From NCBI GenBank assembly GCA_964542475.1, contig CAZIUL010000009.1, forward strand, positions 1 to 64,000: DNA of 64,000 bases, written 5' to 3'. The position numbers and the translations under genes were made by a program. The notes under the pieces are model-generated. The model saw only the letters and a program-made list of their open reading frames with translations. It was not told where the DNA came from and did not search any database. Of the stretch, positions 25,937 to 34,377 are shown piece after piece. How positions within the stretch are numbered: position 1 is the first letter of the stretch; every line of letters begins with the position of its first letter. The stretch is from CAZIUL01 sp964542475. GTDB lineage: Bacteria > Planctomycetota > B15-G4 > CAYZWU01.

Positions 25937-28561
25937 ATGTTGAAACACATAAGAAGCATCACAGTTGTTTCGATCTGTCTTTTCGTTTTCATTTCTGCTT
26001 TCTCCTGTTCCTCCTTTACCTCCTCCGAAAGCGATGCCGGGGACCCGGTAGTGCTCGCATTTGGAGACCCTGGTGTTGATACCGCCTTGATGTCTCCACA
26101 GGAAGAGGAGTCACCCCTGGATGATGAAGAGCTGAGTCAGGATCTTGAGCAGCAGAAGAACCTGGTTCTTGTGGAGCGATACCTGGAGAACGCAAAAAAC
26201 CTCAAGGATCAGCTGAAGTACGAGAAGGCGGAGGCCCAGCTCCTCAAAGCCCTCGATATCGATCCTTCCAGCAGCGAAGTGACCAAAAACCTCAACGAGG
26301 TCCAGTCTCTTCTCGGCAAGAAGGCCGGCGAGATCGGCGAGATAAAACGCCTTGCCGCAGAGCGGTATGAGGTGAGGAAGCAACAGCTGAAGCACAACGC
26401 GCTCGACACCTTCCAGAAGGCCAAGCTATACATCGACCGAGAAGAGTACGCACGGGCGATCATGTACCTCGAAAACGTGATCAACCAGATCAACTGGTCC
26501 TCATACTCCGTGGACTGGGGCTCCCTGAAGGAAGACACGGAAGCCAAACTCGTGGAAGCAAAACAGCTGAAAGTGCGGAAAGAAACCGAAATCCGCCGCC
26601 AGCAGGAAAGGGAAGCCTTTGAAAAGATACGCGGCGAAGAGAAGGCACAAGAGGCCGAGTTCGAGAAGCAGATCTCCATGCTCATGGACGGAGCTATCGA
26701 CAAGATGCTGCACCAGGATTTCGATGGCGCGCAGGAGCTTGCCGAAAAGGTGATCCAGCTCGATCCCAAGAACCTGGATGCACTCGGACTTCTCGATGAT
26801 GTGGAAGAAGCCAGGCACCAGATCAATGCCATGGACTACCTGAGCAAGCGCCACGAAGCCTACCTCAAGATGAAGGAAGACCTCGAAGAAACCCGCATCC
26901 CTTACTTCGGCGTTCTCACGGAGGCACCGGAAGAAGAGTGGGCACGCCTCACACAGCTTAGAACATCCGAAAAAGTTCTGGGCATCACCGATGTCAACAC
27001 TCCGGAAAACAGGGCGCTTGCGGCAAGGCTCAAGAACACCCGCTCTGACTTCAACTTCGAGGAAGACGAAATCACCACGGTGGCCAACGTTGTTCACAAC
27101 TTCACCGGCATCCCTATTGTTGTGGATTCCGAAGTAAGCATGGAGCTCGAAGACAACGCGCAGACCATCACCCTGCCGAGCCTGACAGGCGTCAGCGTTG
27201 AGTCGCTGTTGAACATCATCTGTGAACAGATAGGTGAAGGCCTCACCTGGACACTTCAAAAAGGCGTAGTTGTAATCACCAGGCAGGAAAAGCTGGTGGA
27301 CAACATCCAAATCCGCCTTCATCCCATCAAGGACATCACCTTCGGTCTCACAACGTTCCGCGGCCCGGTGATCGGGCAGATCACTCCTCCTGATGGAACA
27401 GGAGAAGACGCGGAAACATCCATATTCGGAGGCGAGCTCGAAAAACAGCAGCCCCTTCCGCCGGAAGATGTTCTGAACCTGATCCGCGAAAACATTGCCC
27501 GGGAAACCTGGGACATGGACATGTTCAACATCGACATCACCCAGGACTACGGAAGCCTGCTCGTCATTCATACTCCTGAAATACAAAAAAAGGTGGCTGA
27601 TTTCCTGGATGACCTGAGGCGTTTTTCCAGCGCCTGCGTCACGATCGAAAGCCGTTTCATCGAGATCAACGACTCCTTCATACAGGAAATCGGTGCTGAC
27701 TTCAGGGGCCTCGGAAACGACGGCAAAACCCCTGAGCCGATAATGGACGTGACAAACGGATTTGAGGACGCCGCTAGCAAGGGCATGGACAACCAGGGAG
27801 ACGGTGGAGAAGGGGCCAATCCCTCGGCCGGTATCTTTTTCAACGATAACACCGACGGTGACCTCCGTTTCAGGAACGAGGCAATGTTCGGATCCGCACT
27901 CGGCGACGTGCTGAGCACGATAGGCGGCGGCGCCTTCCAGTTTTCCCTGATCGACGACACCATGTTCAACCTCGTTGTCAGGGCGGTCGAGAAATCGTAC
28001 AACGCCACCGAGATCACCGCCCCCTACCTGACAGTCTTCAACACGCAGCGCTCCTACATAACGGTCATCAACCAGGTCTCTTTCATTCAAGGTTTCGACG
28101 TTGACGTTGCCACGAGCGCTTTTATTGCAAACCCGAACGTGGGCGTCATCCAGGAAGGAATCGTGCTGGATGTGAAACCCACAGTCTCTTACGACCGCAA
28201 ATACATCACACTCGAACTGCAAACCACGGTGGCGGATCTCAAGCGGCCGATGCGCCAGCGTTCAACGCCGCTTGCCGGCGCCTCAACCCCGGTCAACTTC
28301 CAGCTTCCGGAACTCGAGGTTTCCACGGCTGCAACCACGGTTGTTGTGCCGGACGGCGGCAGCCTGATACTCGGCGGATTGAAACGCCTCCGCTACATCA
28401 GCCGCGAGGCAGGGACTCCGATCCTGGACAAGATTCCGATCGTGAACTTTTTCTTCTCAACCAAGCAGCTCGATGACGAGATGCAAAACCTCATCATTCT
28501 TGCCCGGGCGCATATCTCGGACATGAACACAATCCGGGAAGCAGCCAAGCTCTCCTACTGA
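25937..28561 (+). CDS. TPR-containing secretin, outer-membrane channel 2
   Basis: 874 aa from the ATG at 25937 (GGGTGGAG just upstream; an in-frame GTG at 25928 is an alternative). It has the same order as secretin 1: exported N-terminus ending in AFSCSS (probable lipoprotein), TPR-like helices (YEKAEAQLLKALDIDPSS), a charged coiled coil (RQQEREAFEKIRGEEKAQ), an STN/N0-like domain and a C-terminal secretin domain with ESRFIEINDSFIQEIGADF, VIQEGIVLDVKPTVSYDRK and VVPDGGSLILGGLKR. It is clearly a paralogue of the 14613 gene, although its coding sequence differs widely. Two secretins in one block suggest hetero-oligomers or two alternative channels. A rho-independent terminator follows. Confidence 0.9.
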   Translation: MLKHIRSITVVSICLFVFISAFSCSSFTSSESDAGDPVVLAFGDPGVDTALMSPQEEESPLDDEELSQDLEQQKNLVLVERYLENAKNLKDQLKYEKAEAQLLKALDIDPSSSEVTKNLNEVQSLLGKKAGEIGEIKRLAAERYEVRKQQLKHNALDTFQKAKLYIDREEYARAIMYLENVINQINWSSYSVDWGSLKEDTEAKLVEAKQLKVRKETEIRRQQEREAFEKIRGEEKAQEAEFEKQISMLMDGAIDKMLHQDFDGAQELAEKVIQLDPKNLDALGLLDDVEEARHQINAMDYLSKRHEAYLKMKEDLEETRIPYFGVLTEAPEEEWARLTQLRTSEKVLGITDVNTPENRALAARLKNTRSDFNFEEDEITTVANVVHNFTGIPIVVDSEVSMELEDNAQTITLPSLTGVSVESLLNIICEQIGEGLTWTLQKGVVVITRQEKLVDNIQIRLHPIKDITFGLTTFRGPVIGQITPPDGTGEDAETSIFGGELEKQQPLPPEDVLNLIRENIARETWDMDMFNIDITQDYGSLLVIHTPEIQKKVADFLDDLRRFSSACVTIESRFIEINDSFIQEIGADFRGLGNDGKTPEPIMDVTNGFEDAASKGMDNQGDGGEGANPSAGIFFNDNTDGDLRFRNEAMFGSALGDVLSTIGGGAFQFSLIDDTMFNLVVRAVEKSYNATEITAPYLTVFNTQRSYITVINQVSFIQGFDVDVATSAFIANPNVGVIQEGIVLDVKPTVSYDRKYITLELQTTVADLKRPMRQRSTPLAGASTPVNFQLPELEVSTAATTVVVPDGGSLILGGLKRLRYISREAGTPILDKIPIVNFFFSTKQLDDEMQNLIILARAHISDMNTIREAAKLSY

Positions 28562-28595
28562 GGTCCGGGTTGGATCAAAAGCCGAACGAAAAATC

Positions 28596-28630
28596 AAAAA
28601 AGGTCCCGCACGAAACGGGGCCTTTTTTTT
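28596..28630 (+). terminator. Rho-independent terminator after secretin 2
   Basis: AAGGTCCCG pairs with CGGGGCCTT (one U-G pair) around CACGAAA, followed by eight T. It ends the secretin block. Confidence 0.88.
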
Positions 28631-28680
28631 ATCGTCACGCCCCTTGTGCACGAAGCCGGCCGCGGGTTATCATCGCATCA

Positions 28681-28855
28681 GCCCGCTTATTTCATACTCT
28701 TCGTCGCGAGGCACTGTAAACTGTGTTGTGGCAAGGCGCATGTCAGGAGGCGACCGCAAGCCTGTTTATTACAGGTTGAGGATCGCCTCCTGACATGAAA
28801 CGCAGCCACGGCGCAGTTTACGGTGCCGCAGCAGGAGAGGATGAAATATGAGGGC
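28681..28855 (+). repeat. Dispersed palindromic element, full copy R5
   Basis: 175-bp full copy. The central stem reads CAGGAGGCGA/TCGCCTCCTG; relative to the other copies an A-T pair has become G-C on both arms, a compensatory change. Flanks are CA and TA. Confidence 0.93.
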
Positions 28856-28973
28856 TAGCCCCGTTGTTGGAATGGAAATCTCGAAACAACCAATATCATA
28901 GAGTGCCGGCAGCAATCCGTTGTATCGAAACCGTGTTGTGCGCTCAGTCATATGCCCCCGGGAGTTCAGAACC

Positions 28974-29705
28974 ATGAAACGCTCCATTCTCCAGGCCCTG
29001 TTTTTTGACATCGATGACACTCTGTTCTCGACCACTGATTTCGCTGAGAAAGCTCGCAGGGAATCCATCGAACAGATGATAAGGTACGGCTTGAAGGTTT
29101 CTGAAAAGGACTCCCTTTATGAGCTAAAAGAGGTGATCAGCGAGTTCACATCGAACTATCAACACCACTTCGACAAGCTGCTCCTCAGGTTTCCCCCGGA
29201 AGCTTACGAGGGGGTGAACCCGGCAATCATCGTTGCCGCAGGCGTGGTAGGTTACCACCAGACCAAGTTCTGTGAGCTCAAGCCGTACCCGGACGTTGTG
29301 GAAGTGCTCGGTGCATTGAGCGAAACACCGCTGGTGCTTGGAATTATTTCAGCCGGCCTCACAATCAAGCAGGCGGAGAAGCTCGTCCGCCTGGACCTCT
29401 ACAAGTACCTCGATCCCAGGGCTGTTTTCATCTCGGAGCAGATAGGCATTTCCAAGCCGAACGTAAAGCTCTATCAGAAGGCCTGCCAGACGCTCGGCCT
29501 GGATCCATCCAAGGTGATGTATATCGGCGACAACCCTATCATGGACATCGATCCCCCAAACAGCCTTGGCATGATAACGGTGCGCAACCGGCGCGCAAAA
29601 CAGTACGGGTTCACCGAGGGAAAGACCAAGCCGGACTACGAAATCCAGGACTTTCACGATCTTCTCGCTATATTGAAACGCGACTTCGGCCTGTCTTTGA
29701 AATGA
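28974..29705 (+). CDS. HAD-superfamily hydrolase (subfamily IA)
   Basis: 243 aa. HAD motif I is FFDIDDTLFST with the nucleophilic Asp, motif II is around GIISAGL, motif III is the Lys in ISKPNVKLYQKA and motif IV is MYIGDNPIMDID. The large helical cap between motifs I and II marks subfamily I, similar to the TIGR02253-type group. It is a phosphatase of unknown small-molecule substrate. ATG at 28974 has GGAG nine bases before it; earlier in-frame ATG/TTG codons have no ribosome site. It lies 18 bp upstream of oppA and may be cotranscribed, but no functional link is evident. Confidence 0.9.
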   Translation: MKRSILQALFFDIDDTLFSTTDFAEKARRESIEQMIRYGLKVSEKDSLYELKEVISEFTSNYQHHFDKLLLRFPPEAYEGVNPAIIVAAGVVGYHQTKFCELKPYPDVVEVLGALSETPLVLGIISAGLTIKQAEKLVRLDLYKYLDPRAVFISEQIGISKPNVKLYQKACQTLGLDPSKVMYIGDNPIMDIDPPNSLGMITVRNRRAKQYGFTEGKTKPDYEIQDFHDLLAILKRDFGLSLK

Positions 29706-29723
29706 TGTGACGCGACTTCTCGA

Positions 29724-31325
29724 ATGCTGATCCGCGATAGAATAAAAACCTGCACAGCCGCGGCTGCCATACTGCTTCCATTTGTCATTGCGGCCTACAC
29801 CGGGATGAAAGCAGCACCCGGGCGGGCCGATTTTGTCTTTGTCAACCAGGGAGATGTGTCATCGCTCGATCCGGCTATTGCCACCGGCATTCCCGAGGGC
29901 CGGATCCTGATGGCGACTTCAGAGGGGCTTGCTTCGCTTCACCCGCGCACCCTGAAGCCCACACCCGCGTGCGCCGAATCGTGGAAAAGGACAGACAACG
30001 GAAAAACCGTGGTTTTCGAGCTGAGAAAGAGCTTAAGGTGGTCCAACGGCGATTCACTTACAGCCGAGGATTTTCTTTACTCCTGGAAACGGTTTCTCGA
30101 TCCTGATACGGCATCTCCATACGCATACCTGCTTTGGGATGTAAAAGGAGCGAAAGAGCACACAAAGGGCGCAGGAACAGACGCTGGCCTCGGCCTCTCC
30201 GCACCCGACCCTTTCACCTTCGTCGTGAAACTCGAGCGCGCCTGCCCATACTTCGAGAGCTTGACCGCCTTCTACCCGCTTTACCCTGTCAACCGCGAGT
30301 GCATTGCCTCGCGGGAAAACGCATCGCGCACCGGGACCGGGTGCTCGCGCATCATCACAAACGGCCCTTTCAAGGTAAAGGAGCGGCTGCTGAAGGACAG
30401 GATCAGGCTCGTGAAAAACCCGTGCTACTGGGATGCTGAAAACGTCGCTTTGAACACAATCGACGCGCTGGCTGTGTCCTCCCCCATGACAGCGCTGAAC
30501 CTGTACCTGACCGGGGAAGTCGACTGGATAAACAAGGTTCCCCCCATTGTCCTGCCGTTTGTCAGGGACAGGAAGGACTTCTCCCTTTCCCCGAACCTGG
30601 GAACCAACTTTCTGCGGTTCAACACAAAAACACCATCGCTCCATGACGAGCGCGTGCGCCGGGCGATCAGCCTGGCCATCGACAAGGAAGCACTCGTCAA
30701 ATACGTGCTGAAGGGCGGACAGGTGCCGGCGGACTCGTTCGTTCCCCCGGGTATACCCGGTTACACGCCTCCCAGGTGCAAGGTTCATGACGCACGCGAG
30801 GCGCGATCGCTCCTGGACGCGGCCGGCTTCCCGGGTGGAGCAGGCTTTCCAGAGCTACACATCCTTTACAGCGCCGATGAAACCAACCGCGACCTCACGG
30901 AGGTCATATCCATGCAGCTCAAGAAAAACCTGAACATCCGGATTCATCCTCTCGCACAGGAAAGAAAGGGATACTTCGTGTCGCAGAACACGCTCTCGTA
31001 CCAGATCTGCCTCTGCTCCTGGCTCGGTGACTACCTTGACGTGAGCACATTCCTGGATGTGTTCATCGGCAGCAGCGGGAACAACCGCACGGGCTGGAAA
31101 AAGCCTGAGTACGATACCTTGCTGGAGCGGGCGGCTGTGGAAATGGATCCTGTGAAACGGGCATCGTTGTTTGCAGGGGCTGAACAGCTGCTTCTGGCGG
31201 AGATGCCGATAGCGCCCCTTTACTTCCGGACCACCGCAAACATGATCAAGCCGGGCTGGGAAGGATATCATGACAACATCCAGGATGTGCACCCGTTAAA
31301 GCACCTGAGGCGGAGTACGAGATGA
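29724..31325 (+). CDS. oppA: Oligopeptide ABC transporter, substrate-binding protein 1
   Basis: 533 aa, SBP_bac_5 (OppA/DppA) family. An N-terminal hydrophobic segment (CTAAAAILLPFVIAAYTGM) exports it; no lipobox cysteine is seen. Core motifs include VFVNQGDVSSLDPA, FELRKSLRWSNGDSLTAEDF, NGPFKVKE, VRRAISLAIDKEALVKYVL and a C-terminal EMPIAPLYFRTTANM. It binds peptides in the periplasm for the permeases encoded next. Its stop overlaps the oppB start by 4 nt. The order HAD-oppA-oppB-oppC-oppD is one operon; oppF is absent from it. Confidence 0.92.
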   Translation: MLIRDRIKTCTAAAAILLPFVIAAYTGMKAAPGRADFVFVNQGDVSSLDPAIATGIPEGRILMATSEGLASLHPRTLKPTPACAESWKRTDNGKTVVFELRKSLRWSNGDSLTAEDFLYSWKRFLDPDTASPYAYLLWDVKGAKEHTKGAGTDAGLGLSAPDPFTFVVKLERACPYFESLTAFYPLYPVNRECIASRENASRTGTGCSRIITNGPFKVKERLLKDRIRLVKNPCYWDAENVALNTIDALAVSSPMTALNLYLTGEVDWINKVPPIVLPFVRDRKDFSLSPNLGTNFLRFNTKTPSLHDERVRRAISLAIDKEALVKYVLKGGQVPADSFVPPGIPGYTPPRCKVHDAREARSLLDAAGFPGGAGFPELHILYSADETNRDLTEVISMQLKKNLNIRIHPLAQERKGYFVSQNTLSYQICLCSWLGDYLDVSTFLDVFIGSSGNNRTGWKKPEYDTLLERAAVEMDPVKRASLFAGAEQLLLAEMPIAPLYFRTTANMIKPGWEGYHDNIQDVHPLKHLRRSTR

Positions 31326-32242
31326 CCGGTTTCCTGTTGAAACGCGCGCTATGGCTGCTGCTGACGCTCTGGCTCGTCATCACGATCGCCTTTGTTCTGA
31401 CGCGATCCGTCAAGGGAGGGCCTTTCGACGGTCAAAGAAAGCTGCCGCCTGTGGTCGAGCAAAACATCCGCGCGAAGTACGACATGGACAAGCCTCTCAT
31501 AGAACAGTACCTCTCCTGCCTCGAATCGATCGTTATCCGCTTCGACTTCGGTCCATCGATGAAGCTGAGGGACTACAGCGTAAACAGGGTGATCATGGAG
31601 ACGTTCCCCAGGTCCGCGCTTCTGGGCGTATTCGCGCTGATATTCGCCGTGTTCGTTGGTATCAGCGCCGGTGTGCTTGCAGCGCTCTGGCGGGGAAGGT
31701 GGCCGGACAGCATGATCATGTCAATTGCAGCCATGGGCATCGCTATTCCAAACTTCGTGCTGGCCCTGATTTTGATAATGCTGTTCGCCTTCATATGGGC
31801 CGTCTTCCCGGCAGCCGGATGGGGAACAGCTAAAAACCTGGTTCTTCCGGCTGTGGCGCTCGGCGCGCCGTTCGCGGCAAACATCGCCCGGCTGACACGC
31901 TCGGGCATGCTTGAGACCCTTGGCGAGGATTTCATAATGACGGCGCGTGCCAAGGGGCTTCCGGAGCATCTGGTTGTCCTGCGCCACGCGTGCAAGGGTG
32001 CCATGCTGCCGGTGGTGTCGTTCCTGGGGCCGGCCACCGCCGGAATCCTGACCGGCTCGCTCGTGATCGAAAAGATCTTCGCCATCCCCGGGATGGGAGA
32101 CCTTTTCGTTGACGCAGTCCTGAGCAGGGACCACACGATGACCATGGGCATAATCATCCTCTACACGGGGCTCGTGTACATTCTGAACTTCATCGTTGAC
32201 CTGGCATACACACTGATCGATCCGAGAATCGAACTCTCCTGA
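31322..32242 (+). CDS. oppB: Oligopeptide ABC transporter, permease OppB 1
   Basis: 306 aa, normal length for OppB. It has N-terminal membrane entry FLLKRALWLLLTLWLVITIA, the periplasmic loop (DMDKPLIEQYLSCL), five further spans and the cytoplasmic EAA loop at MTARAKGLPEHLVVLRHACK, which contacts the ATPase. The C-terminal DPRIELS is typical. Forms a heterodimeric channel with OppC. Confidence 0.94.
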   Translation: MTGFLLKRALWLLLTLWLVITIAFVLTRSVKGGPFDGQRKLPPVVEQNIRAKYDMDKPLIEQYLSCLESIVIRFDFGPSMKLRDYSVNRVIMETFPRSALLGVFALIFAVFVGISAGVLAALWRGRWPDSMIMSIAAMGIAIPNFVLALILIMLFAFIWAVFPAAGWGTAKNLVLPAVALGAPFAANIARLTRSGMLETLGEDFIMTARAKGLPEHLVVLRHACKGAMLPVVSFLGPATAGILTGSLVIEKIFAIPGMGDLFVDAVLSRDHTMTMGIIILYTGLVYILNFIVDLAYTLIDPRIELS

Positions 32243-32260
32243 AAGGAATCGGCGCAACAG

Positions 32261-33322
32261 GTGGCGACAGAAAACAAAAAAAACGGCATAGGCAAAAAAC
32301 CGGTGCTCGAGAAAAACGGATGCGGCGGAAGCCGACCGGGTACAAGGCCTGCATCGTGGATATTGGCGCTTTTTGCCAAGCCGAGCGCATGCGCTGCCGC
32401 GACCTTTCTGCTGTTCATCTCGTGCGCGGCGCTGCTTGCGCCGATGCTCCCGCTTGCCGACCACCTGGAAGGGAACCTTGAAGAGCAGTTTCTTTCACCG
32501 TCGCCGGCGGTTCGTGAACGCGCGTGTTCCGCGGAGGAAAGCGGCCGCGACAGCCTCCTCGCCGAGGTAAGGGAGCTGCTTTTCGGCAGGGCTGAGCTCT
32601 GGAACCTCATGGGCACGGATTCAAAGGGAAGGGACCTTTTCAGTCGCATCCTGTGGGGAGGACGAGTCTCCTTGATGGTCGGGCTGATCGCAGCGCTCAT
32701 CTCCATGGTGGTTGGCGTGGGGTGGGGAGCCGTTGCAGGCTATGCCGGCGGGAAGACGGACCAGGTAATGATGAGGATCGTGGACATCCTGTATTCGGTG
32801 CCGTTCGTAATGGTGGTCATCTACGTGATCTCGCTGATCCAGGAGTACGACACCGTATTGAGGGAATGGGGAGTCAGCCGCATCTCGGTGCTCTATCTTC
32901 TCGTGGGATTGATCTACTGGCTGACAATGGCCAGGATCGTCAGGGGCCAGGTGCTTTCGCTGAAAGAAAGGGGGTTCGTTGTGGCTGCGAGGGCGCTTGG
33001 TGCCGGGCCTTCGAGGATCATCATCCGTCACATTGTGCCGAACGTGCTCGGCGTTGCGCTGGTGTACCTGACGCTGACCATTCCAAGGGCCATGCTCTTC
33101 GAAGCGTTTGTTTCGTTTCTTGGCCTTGGAGTTGAACCTCCCGATGTTTCATGGGGGCTTCTGGCCTCGGACTCGGTAGGAGTCATCAACCCGATAAAGA
33201 TCTACTGGTGGCTTATCGTCTTCCCAGGATCGGTCTTGGCCATGACTCTTCTCAGCCTCAATATTTTAGGGGACAGGCTGCGGGATACGCTCGACCCAAG
33301 AATCGGAAAGGAAAAGAAGTGA
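32261..33322 (+). CDS. oppC: Oligopeptide ABC transporter, permease OppC 1
   Basis: 353 aa, GTG start. A Gly/Lys-rich N-terminal tail precedes the first span. The conserved LMGTDSKGRDLFSRILWGGR and EAA loop VVAARALGAGPSRIIIRHIV are present, and it ends DPRIGKEKK. The stop overlaps the GTG start of the next gene (GTGA), showing coupling. Confidence 0.93.
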   Translation: MATENKKNGIGKKPVLEKNGCGGSRPGTRPASWILALFAKPSACAAATFLLFISCAALLAPMLPLADHLEGNLEEQFLSPSPAVRERACSAEESGRDSLLAEVRELLFGRAELWNLMGTDSKGRDLFSRILWGGRVSLMVGLIAALISMVVGVGWGAVAGYAGGKTDQVMMRIVDILYSVPFVMVVIYVISLIQEYDTVLREWGVSRISVLYLLVGLIYWLTMARIVRGQVLSLKERGFVVAARALGAGPSRIIIRHIVPNVLGVALVYLTLTIPRAMLFEAFVSFLGLGVEPPDVSWGLLASDSVGVINPIKIYWWLIVFPGSVLAMTLLSLNILGDRLRDTLDPRIGKEKK

Positions 33323-34329
33323 ACTCTTCAGCAGGCACGCGCTCAAGCTCTTCATCGCTTCTTTCGGTCCGGGACATCGAGGTCTCTTTTCACGTTTCCC
33401 GAAAAAAACGGGTCAAGGTTCTCAACGGCGTATCGTTTTCCATCGAGCCGGGAGAATGCCTCAGCCTGGTGGGCGAATCCGGGTGCGGCAAAACCGTCAC
33501 CGCCATGGCAATCATGGGTCTTCTGCCTTTCTGCTCGGCCAGGAGGGAAGCTGGACGGATACTGTTCAAGGGAGAGGAGCTCACGCGTAAAAGCGAACGC
33601 GCGTTGAGGTCGATCAGGGGAAGCAGGATCTCGATGATCTTCCAGGACGCCTTCTTGGCCATGAATCCCTACCTCAGGGTTTCCGAGCAGCTCATAGAAG
33701 GGTACATGCACCACACCGGCGCAAGTGAAAAAGATGCCATCCGTAAGGCAACGGCCCTGCTCGATGATGTGGGGATACCCGATGCCGGCGACAGGATCCA
33801 CGATTATCCTCACAGCTTCTCAGGCGGAATGCTGCAGAGAATCATGATCGCAATGGCTTTGATGACCTCGCCCGAACTGATCATAGCGGACGAGCCCACG
33901 AGCGCCCTGGATGTGACCATCCAGGCCCAGACTCTTGAGCTTCTCGACGCCCTGAGAAGCTCATCGGGCTCTTCCTTGCTGCTGATCACGCATGACCTTG
34001 GTGTCGTGGCGGGCCTCTCGGACCGTACTGCCGTGATGTACGCGGGCCGCATCGTGGAGGACGGCCCAACAGATACGCTGCTCCGCTCCCCGGCCCACCC
34101 TTACATGAAGGCGCTTCTTCGCTCGAATCCAACGGTTGAGCCGGGCAAACACACCCGTATCGAGGAGATCCCGGGCAGTCCGCCGCTTCCATCGGAAACA
34201 GCCGCGCTAGGATGCCCCTTTGCGCCAAGGTGCGAAAAGGCCGTGGACACCTGTCTTGAGCGGATCCCTTCCCTGAACAAGGTGGGCGCCGGCCACAAAG
34301 TTGCGTGCCGGATGAATAACGGGTACTGA
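33319..34329 (+). CDS. oppD: Oligopeptide ABC transporter, ATPase OppD 1
   Basis: 336 aa from GTG at 33319, overlapping oppC by 4 nt. It has Walker A VGESGCGKTVT, signature FSGGMLQRIM, Walker B LIIADEPTSALD and H-loop LLITHDLGVV. The C-terminal oligopeptide-specific region carries the cysteine set GCPFAPRCEKAVDTC that binds an Fe-S cluster in this family. A partner OppF is expected but is not encoded after it; the convergent operon ends in one. A longer upstream frame is possible but lies inside oppC. Confidence 0.93.
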   Translation: MNSSAGTRSSSSSLLSVRDIEVSFHVSRKKRVKVLNGVSFSIEPGECLSLVGESGCGKTVTAMAIMGLLPFCSARREAGRILFKGEELTRKSERALRSIRGSRISMIFQDAFLAMNPYLRVSEQLIEGYMHHTGASEKDAIRKATALLDDVGIPDAGDRIHDYPHSFSGGMLQRIMIAMALMTSPELIIADEPTSALDVTIQAQTLELLDALRSSSGSSLLLITHDLGVVAGLSDRTAVMYAGRIVEDGPTDTLLRSPAHPYMKALLRSNPTVEPGKHTRIEEIPGSPPLPSETAALGCPFAPRCEKAVDTCLERIPSLNKVGAGHKVACRMNNGY

Positions 34330-34349
34330 GTCCGGTTCATCCCCCAAGA

Positions 34350-34372
34350 CCAACGGTTCGGTGCCGGGTTGG
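34350..34372. terminator. Weak hairpin between convergent opp operons
   Basis: CCAACGG pairs with CC(G)GTTGG around TTCGGTG, with one bulged base, in the 48-bp gap between convergent operons. It may work as a bidirectional stop; there is no strong T tract. Confidence 0.33.
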
Positions 34373-34377
34373 GTAGG

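Noticed and set aside
26501..28222. Long open frame opposite secretin 2
   Set aside because: It is antisense to a clear secretin gene, has no recognisable motif, and such frames arise from the codon bias of the real gene. The same holds for frames opposite the GH109-like gene (3027-4313) and the TPR gene (6162-7937).
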